NCBI GenBank assembly: GCA_903938205.1
Contig: CAJACJ010000488.1
Span: forward strand, 1-11,161
Direction of reading: 5' to 3'
DNA length: 11,161 nucleotides
DNA from: an uncultured bacterium
GTDB lineage: Bacteria; Planctomycetota; Phycisphaerae; Phycisphaerales; SM1A02
Shown: positions 7,442 through 11,161 of the stretch, one piece after another
Layout of the letters: every line of letters starts with the position of its first letter
Position numbering within the stretch: position 1 is the first letter of the stretch
Position numbers and translations under genes: made by a program
Notes under the pieces: model-generated
The model's input: only the letters and a program-made list of their open reading frames with translations
Told to the model about the DNA's origin: nothing
The model's database searches: none

Positions 7442-7879
7442 ATGCCCCCACTTCGCACCATTTGGTTCGCACTCATCTCGCTTAGTTATTCCATTCTGCT
7501 TTTTGGAACCGCCATGCTGGGGTTCAAGCTCACAACACAAAATGAAACTGGCTGGGGAGCCGCGTTTTTGCCTTTCATTTTGGCCATTTTAAGTTTATTG
7601 CTGACCATCATGAGCCTCATGCTCAAGCGCAACTACAAAGTGGGCATGATTGGAATTCACCTGGCCATGATCATGCCAATTGTTGGCGCGTTGCTGCTTG
7701 GCAATCGCGCGTGGGATTTGTATCAACAAGGCAGAGAAGGCACGCAAGTCACTCTTGCAGGCATGATGGCGCTGACAAGCATCTATGTTTTTGTAAGCAT
7801 GATGTTGATTCGGCCCAAGAAGGAAGCCGAGCCATCAACCATGGACCGCGAAGAGCAAGCGAATGCAATCGGTCAATAA
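7442..7879 (+). CDS. Small four-helix membrane protein of unknown function
   Basis: The 145-residue product has about four membrane helices (8-28, 40-60, 67-87, 104-123) and a charged cytoplasmic-type tail (RPKKEAEPSTMDREEQANAIGQ). Positive residues (LKRNYK, RPKKE) follow helices two and four, which suggests that both termini are cytoplasmic. I recognise no family motif. It starts 16 bases after the SRPBCC stop with a good ribosome site, so it is probably the last gene of the 6135-7879 group. It converges on pgpA with a 53-base gap. An accessory or sensor-like membrane partner for the SRPBCC protein is only a guess from adjacency. Confidence 0.8.
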   Translation: MPPLRTIWFALISLSYSILLFGTAMLGFKLTTQNETGWGAAFLPFILAILSLLLTIMSLMLKRNYKVGMIGIHLAMIMPIVGALLLGNRAWDLYQQGREGTQVTLAGMMALTSIYVFVSMMLIRPKKEAEPSTMDREEQANAIGQ

Positions 7880-7932
7880 TTCAAATTTGTTTTCATGTTT
7901 TGGAAATACGATTTTGAAATCTTCACGTCGAT

Positions 7933-8493
7933 TCATGCAAACAGCGCGCGCAATATCAACTGAGTGAGTCCCGCGGCGAGCCCCGCGGCAAGATCATCAA
8001 TGACAATTCCGGCGCCGCCGTGAAATTTCTGCAAGCCGCGAATTGGTGGCGGCTTCAGAATGTCGTACGCGCGAAACAAAAGAAATGCGCTGCCTGCGGT
8101 GATCAAGCCATGATGCAATGACGCCATGCCACCTGCGGCGAGCGCGGGAGTCCACACCAAAAGAAGCGCGACGGCTTGCCCCGCCACTTCGTCAATCACA
8201 ACATGCGATGGATCTTTTTTGCGAATGGCTCGCTCGGCGGCATCGCCCCACACCAAGCACATCACTGTTGCCACAAATGCAACGGCCAACATGGTGGCCA
8301 ACCACACGGAATGGGAAACTCCAAACCAAGCCAAAAATGCTGCTAAAACCACTGGCGGCAGACTTCCCCATGTGCCCGATGCCGGCCACATGTGCCCAAG
8401 CCCGCAGGCAGTCACGCCGCACCAACGCACAACTCCCAGCGAACGCATTAATGCCGGAGCCGTCATTGAACTTCTTTGTTTCAACCAGCCCAT
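7933..8493 (-). CDS. pgpA: Phosphatidylglycerophosphatase A
   Basis: PgpA removes the terminal phosphate from phosphatidylglycerol phosphate to give phosphatidylglycerol at the inner membrane. The 186-residue product carries the family signatures in order: GLGHMWPASGTWGSL (31-45), KKDPSHVVIDEVAGQ (92-106, with the acidic D101-E102 pair), FRAYDILKPPPI (140-151) and GGAGIVIDDLAAG (159-171, with D166-D167). Hydrophobic helices surround these motifs, as expected for a small integral membrane enzyme, and the length is normal. I chose the ATG at 8493 because GGAG lies five bases upstream. MTAPALMRS, nine residues further in, is an alternative. The gene follows pgsA on the same strand after about 52 bases, so the enzyme that makes the substrate and the one that uses it appear to share an operon. 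Confidence 0.95.
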   Translation of the reverse strand: MGWLKQRSSMTAPALMRSLGVVRWCGVTACGLGHMWPASGTWGSLPPVVLAAFLAWFGVSHSVWLATMLAVAFVATVMCLVWGDAAERAIRKKDPSHVVIDEVAGQAVALLLVWTPALAAGGMASLHHGLITAGSAFLLFRAYDILKPPPIRGLQKFHGGAGIVIDDLAAGLAAGLTQLILRALFA

Positions 8494-8498
8494 TGCGT

Positions 8499-8502
8499 CT
8501 CC
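8499..8502 (-). promoter_or_regulatory. Ribosome binding site (GGAG) for pgpA
   Basis: GGAG on the minus strand, followed by acgca and the ATG at 8493, gives an optimal spacing and fixes the upstream of the two candidate starts. Confidence 0.5.
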
Positions 8503-8545
8503 ATAGATTCAAACTGATTCTCAATGGTGCTCAATAGGTCCCGCT

Positions 8546-9205
8546 TCATTTGGAATTGTCATTACGATTTTTATTATCAGGAGCGCGCAACAAAGTTGCC
8601 GCACGCCACAACGCTGGAATGCCGCTGAGCGCCGTAAGCACCACCGCCATCCACAACACCACTTGATGCCCCACGCGGCAAAAATCGAAATTCATGATCC
8701 ATGTTTCGCTGGCGGCAAAAACACACCATGGACCCGCCACGCTTTGCATCAACATTTTCGCCTTGCCAAATCGATCCGCTGGAAATGGTTTTCCCAAACC
8801 CTCCAGAAAGCCGCGCACGCTGGTCACCAACAATTCACGCGCCACCATGACCACCACCATCCACGCGGCGACGCCGCTGCCAACAATTCGTAATTCGGGC
8901 GCTCCACCCGCAAGCCCCGGCCCCGCCAAGAAAATAAATGTTCCAAGAATTAAAACCTTGTCCACAAATGGATCCATGACTCGGCCATACGCGGTGACCA
9001 CGTTCCAGCGCCGCGCCAACCAACCATCCAGCACATCGGACAGCGCAGCCGTGACAAAAATTGCGCACACCCACCAACCCAGCGCGCCGCGATCCATCAG
9101 CGGAGTTCGACTGAGAATGTCCAAAAGCACAAGGGTTGCTACGGCAAGAAGCAATCTCACCGAAGTGATGGCGTTGGGCAAAACTTTCCACCACTGCGAG
9201 TTCAT
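8546..9205 (-). CDS. pgsA: CDP-diacylglycerol-glycerol-3-phosphate 3-phosphatidyltransferase
   Basis: PgsA joins CDP-diacylglycerol and glycerol 3-phosphate to form phosphatidylglycerol phosphate, the committed step to phosphatidylglycerol. With the ATG at 9205 the product has 219 residues. It opens with WWKVLPNAITSVRLLLA, the usual N-terminus of the family, and has the full CDP-alcohol phosphotransferase signature DxxDGxxARx8GxxxDxxxD: D57, D60-G61, A64-R65, G74, D78 and D82. Several membrane helices follow, with VARELLVTSVRGFLEGLGK and PADRFGKAKMLMQ matching PgsA rather than other CDP-alcohol transferases. The tail (RAPDNKNRNDNSK) is polar. The frame is open to 9283, but the extra 26 residues do not resemble the family. 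Neither start has a clear ribosome site. The next gene on the strand is pgpA, the following pathway step. Confidence 0.95.
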   Translation of the reverse strand: MNSQWWKVLPNAITSVRLLLAVATLVLLDILSRTPLMDRGALGWWVCAIFVTAALSDVLDGWLARRWNVVTAYGRVMDPFVDKVLILGTFIFLAGPGLAGGAPELRIVGSGVAAWMVVVMVARELLVTSVRGFLEGLGKPFPADRFGKAKMLMQSVAGPWCVFAASETWIMNFDFCRVGHQVVLWMAVVLTALSGIPALWRAATLLRAPDNKNRNDNSK

Positions 9206-9349
9206 GCGGGCAATGTAACCCACTCGGACATGGTTGGTTGAATAGCGTCCCGCACGCTGAATGCCTGGAGGAGCGCCAGCCAATATCCAACACCATTGCC
9301 AAAAAAATCAACGCAAAGCGTAAGCAAAACAGCGGACAACCATTCTGAA

Positions 9350-9362
9350 ATTTGCAGCAAAT
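9350..9362. repeat. Short perfect inverted repeat, possible operator
   Basis: ATTTGC and GCAAAT flank a single central A, giving a 6+1+6 palindrome. It lies about 154 bases before nuoJ and 145 bases before pgsA. The position fits a regulator site, but a palindrome this short can arise by chance. Confidence 0.25.
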
Positions 9363-9443
9363 ATGCATTGATCCAAATGGCTTGAGAAATTCACTTTCAC
9401 TGCTTGCGAGCCGCCCATGCGCCGCATACTCTCCCTCGCTCAA

Positions 9444-9462
9444 CGCAGGAAGGATCCCTGCG
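9444..9462 (+). promoter_or_regulatory. Stem-loop in the nuoJ leader
   Basis: CGCAGG and CCTGCG form a perfect six-pair GC-rich stem around a seven-base loop (aaggatc), ending 53 bases before the nuoJ ATG. No run of T follows, so it is not a standard terminator. It could shape the leader transcript or be chance. Confidence 0.25.
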
Positions 9463-9515
9463 ATTCACTTCACTAAATTTAAACGCACTGAACGCGAATC
9501 ACCCTCCAACACTCA

Positions 9516-10502
9516 ATGCCACTTCTACCTTTCTACATCGCAAGCGCTGTCGCAGCAGTTGGACTGCTTTATATTTTGCGACCAAATAACCCTTCGCTGC
9601 GCCGCGGCGGCGCGGTTGTTGCGCTGGCTGGCGCGGGACTTTTTATAAGTGAGGCGTTGCGACTTGCGGGTCCGCCATCTGCTGGCGTTCCAATTGCTCT
9701 TCTTATTGCATTGGTGGTCATTGGCTTGTACGCGGCCGTGCGCGTGATCACGCATCCGCGTCCCGTTTTCGCGGCGCTGTATTTCATTGTCACCGTGGTT
9801 GCCTCCGCCGTCATTTTCCTGCTTTTACAAGCGGAATTCATGGCATTTGCGCTCATTATTGTTTACGCCGGCGCAATCTTAATCACCTACATGTTTGTGC
9901 TCATGCTTGCTGATCAAGGTCCGCGCGACTCCATTGGTCACATTGATGATGACGGCGATTACGACCGCGTTCCGCGCGAGCCCATGGCTGCGGTGCTGGT
10001 TGGTTTTATTTTGCTGGGCACGCTGGCCGCAGTTGTTGAGCGCATTCCAAACACCGCTGTTCTTGCGGAGTCAAGCCTTGAACAAAAAGTGGCGCGCCAA
10101 CAAGCGGACGCATTGGTGATGATGCCCAAGCATTTATTAAATATTGTCAAGCGCAGTGATCCCACCGCCGTGTCCGTGGCAGTTGCGCCAAACGCCGCGA
10201 TTCAAGGCAGCATTGTGCAAACCCAAGTGACGCAAGCGGACGGCACAGTGAAAAATGTCGCGGTGGATGCCGCGGGCAAAATCGACAACACGCAAATGGT
10301 TGGGCTTGATCTGGTGTCCAGATATCCAGCCAGTCTGGAATTGGCCGGCATTATTTTGCTCATGGCTATGTTTGGCGCGGTCGTTCTGGCGCGTCGACAA
10401 ATTGAATTTGGAGAGGACGAAGCGCGCGACGCCGCCGGTCTTCGCCGCATTGTGCTTGATGTTCCAGAGCACGAACGCGCAACTCCCGGAGCCCGCCAAT
10501 GA
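9516..10502 (+). CDS. nuoJ: NADH-quinone oxidoreductase subunit J (enlarged)
   Basis: NuoJ is a membrane-arm subunit of respiratory complex I, next to the quinone site and the first proton channel. The core is recognisable: HPRPVFAALYFIVTVVASAV (80-99), LLLQAEFMAFALIIVYAGAI (102-121) and TYMFVLMLAD, matching the family's conserved AEF...VYAGAI...FV.ML block, with a final helix at about 274-292. At 328 residues it is far longer than the E. coli protein (184). Two extra hydrophobic segments precede the core (about 5-21 and 31-48), a hydrophilic stretch of about 95 residues (177-272) sits between the last two helices, and a ~35-residue polar tail follows the last helix. The ATG has no clear ribosome site. 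The stop overlaps the nuoK start by four bases (ATGA). No nuoI or other complex I gene lies upstream. Confidence 0.92.
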   Translation: MPLLPFYIASAVAAVGLLYILRPNNPSLRRGGAVVALAGAGLFISEALRLAGPPSAGVPIALLIALVVIGLYAAVRVITHPRPVFAALYFIVTVVASAVIFLLLQAEFMAFALIIVYAGAILITYMFVLMLADQGPRDSIGHIDDDGDYDRVPREPMAAVLVGFILLGTLAAVVERIPNTAVLAESSLEQKVARQQADALVMMPKHLLNIVKRSDPTAVSVAVAPNAAIQGSIVQTQVTQADGTVKNVAVDAAGKIDNTQMVGLDLVSRYPASLELAGIILLMAMFGAVVLARRQIEFGEDEARDAAGLRRIVLDVPEHERATPGARQ

Positions 10503-10837
10503 CACATCTTTTAGCGGTCAGTCAATTTGGCGCTTCACATGCGGTCACCATTACGCTGGCCATGAGCGCATTGTTGTTCACCATTGGACTTATTGGTTTT
10601 CTTGTGCGACGCAACATGATTCTTATGTTCTTGTGCACGGAAATTATGTTCCAAGCCGCTGCCTTGGCCTTCATTGCGTTTGGAAGAATGCGAATGGATA
10701 CAGGCGGCCAAATTTTTGTCATCTTTATATTGACCATCGCGGCGGCTGAGGCGGCCCTTGCGCTTGGACTTGTCATTCTTCTGTTCCGCCGCAAAGAAAC
10801 GCTCAGTTCAGAGGCGTGGTCGGAGTTGCACGAATGA
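10499..10837 (+). CDS. nuoK: NADH-quinone oxidoreductase subunit K
   Basis: NuoK is the small three-helix, MrpC-like membrane subunit of complex I that contributes to the proton path. The 112-residue product has the two functional membrane glutamates at E48 (LCTEIMFQAAALAF) and E84 (TIAAAEAALALGL). They are 36 residues apart, exactly as E36 and E72 are in E. coli NuoK. GGQIFVIFILTIAAAEAA is the family hallmark. The protein is about 12 residues longer than the 100-residue E. coli form, mostly at the N-terminus (MTHLLAVSQFGASH). It starts inside the nuoJ stop (ATGA) and its own stop overlaps the next start in the same way, indicating translational coupling through nuoJ-nuoK-nuoL. Confidence 0.96.
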   Translation: MTHLLAVSQFGASHAVTITLAMSALLFTIGLIGFLVRRNMILMFLCTEIMFQAAALAFIAFGRMRMDTGGQIFVIFILTIAAAEAALALGLVILLFRRKETLSSEAWSELHE

Positions 10838-11161
10838 TTCCAATGCTTTCAATCACCGACACACACGCAGATTCACCAGCGCACGCCGTGGTCACCGCCA
10901 TTGTCAATGCCATCCCATCGCCTGAACTTGGATGGACCGGCTGGATACTTTTGCTTCCCGCAATTTCCGTTGTGTTGACCGGCTTGTGCTGCGCGTTGCG
11001 CGTGAAAAGCAAACTTCCAGGTTGGATCACGGTGCTCGCGCTCGCGGGCTCATTCGCGCTGGTCCTGAAATTATATTTCCTGCGCGGCGACGCTGGCGCG
11101 CCAGTGGTTGTGCACTTGTGGGACTGGATGAATTTCAGCTGGGGTAATCAAGACAAGTGGC
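10834..11161 (+). CDS. nuoL: NADH-quinone oxidoreductase subunit L, N-terminal part
   Basis: An open frame begins at the ATG that overlaps the nuoK stop (ATGA) and runs 109 codons to the right edge without a stop. After a polar leader of about 30 residues (MIPMLSITDTHADSPAHAVV onward) come two hydrophobic segments: WILLLPAISVVLTGLCCAL (about 37-55), then a helix over LPGWITVLALAGSFALVLKL (63-82). The stretch VVVHLWDWMNFSWG follows. This is the usual beginning of NuoL, the largest antiporter-like proton-pumping subunit of complex I, and its position straight after nuoK is canonical. The proton-channel residues lie further in and are not visible. MndD/MrpA-like antiporters start similarly, but the nuoJ-nuoK context makes NuoL much more likely. 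A second ATG at 10843 could also serve as start. Confidence 0.87.
   Translation, partial: MIPMLSITDTHADSPAHAVVTAIVNAIPSPELGWTGWILLLPAISVVLTGLCCALRVKSKLPGWITVLALAGSFALVLKLYFLRGDAGAPVVVHLWDWMNFSWGNQDKW

Larger units (their letters stand above)
9206..9515 (+). other. Divergent intergenic region between pgsA and nuoJ
   Basis: These roughly 310 bases separate the divergent pgsA and nuoJ starts and must contain the promoters for both. I found no convincing gene or RNA in it. It holds a perfect short inverted repeat at 9350-9362 (ATTTGC-A-GCAAAT) and a six-pair stem-loop at 9444-9462. I could not identify a consensus sigma-70 promoter with confidence in either direction. If pgsA used the far upstream start (9283), the gap would shrink to about 232 bases. 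Confidence 0.6.

Noticed and set aside
7880..7932. Possible bidirectional terminator between the convergent 7442 gene and pgpA
   Set aside because: The inverted pieces (TTCAAA/TTTGAA and the palindrome at 7910-7921) are short and AT-only, with no GC stem followed by a T run.
9226..9310. Possible sigma-70 promoter for pgsA on the minus strand (TTGATT-like and GATATT-like boxes)
   Set aside because: Only four of six bases match in each box and such matches are expected by chance. I could not support it without transcript data.
8835..9443. Minus-strand open frame of about 202 codons overlapping pgsA in another frame
   Set aside because: It shares bases with the CDP-alcohol transferase signature region, which is clearly coded in the other frame. 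Its own product is cysteine-, serine- and histidine-rich without a motif.
10255..10749. Plus-strand open frame across the nuoJ-nuoK junction
   Set aside because: It is out of frame with two conserved complex I subunits and has no family features.
1..11161. tRNA or rRNA genes, CRISPR arrays, insertion sequences, attachment sites or a replication origin
   Set aside because: I found no long repeats, no repeat-spacer pattern, no transposase or integrase-like product and no recognisable RNA fold. Gaps between genes are short and plain.

Overview
The window looks like ordinary chromosome from a free-living Gram-negative-type bacterium, with dense, moderately GC-rich coding DNA and short gaps. I lean towards Planctomycetota (Phycisphaerae-like), but this is an inference. 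It rests on frequent GTG starts, many starts without a clear Shine-Dalgarno site, a eukaryote-like POT peptide transporter, and a complex I gene group beginning at nuoJ. I see no tRNA, rRNA, CRISPR array, insertion sequence or phage gene, and no sign of a mobile island.

Layout from left to right. Positions 1-488 (+) hold the 3' end of an unrecognised protein. Next comes a minus-strand block of four genes, read from right to left: a YyaL/DUF255 thioredoxin-fold protein with a DsbD-alpha-like tail (3714-6005), a one-domain asparaginase (3061-3579), a POT-family peptide/H+ symporter (1276-2898) and a Nudix hydrolase (558-1259). Positions 6135-7879 (+) hold three closely spaced genes: a seven-helix membrane protein, an SRPBCC/AHSA1 protein and a four-helix membrane protein. 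Positions 7933-9205 (-) hold pgsA and pgpA, which catalyse consecutive steps of phosphatidylglycerol synthesis. From 9516 to the right edge (+) are nuoJ, nuoK and the start of nuoL, joined by ATGA overlaps. nuoL runs off the window.

How the genes may work together. pgsA makes phosphatidylglycerol phosphate and pgpA removes its phosphate. NuoJ, NuoK and NuoL are adjacent membrane-arm subunits of respiratory complex I. Peptide uptake followed by asparagine hydrolysis is a plausible but unproven link between the transporter and the asparaginase. The features most worth a second look are the YyaL-DsbD-alpha fusion, the enlarged NuoJ (extra N-terminal helices and a large hydrophilic insertion), the nuo group that starts at nuoJ, the eukaryote-like POT transporter with a cysteine-bearing loop, and the uncharacterised SRPBCC/membrane-protein group. 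I found no convincing new multi-gene defence or mobile system.
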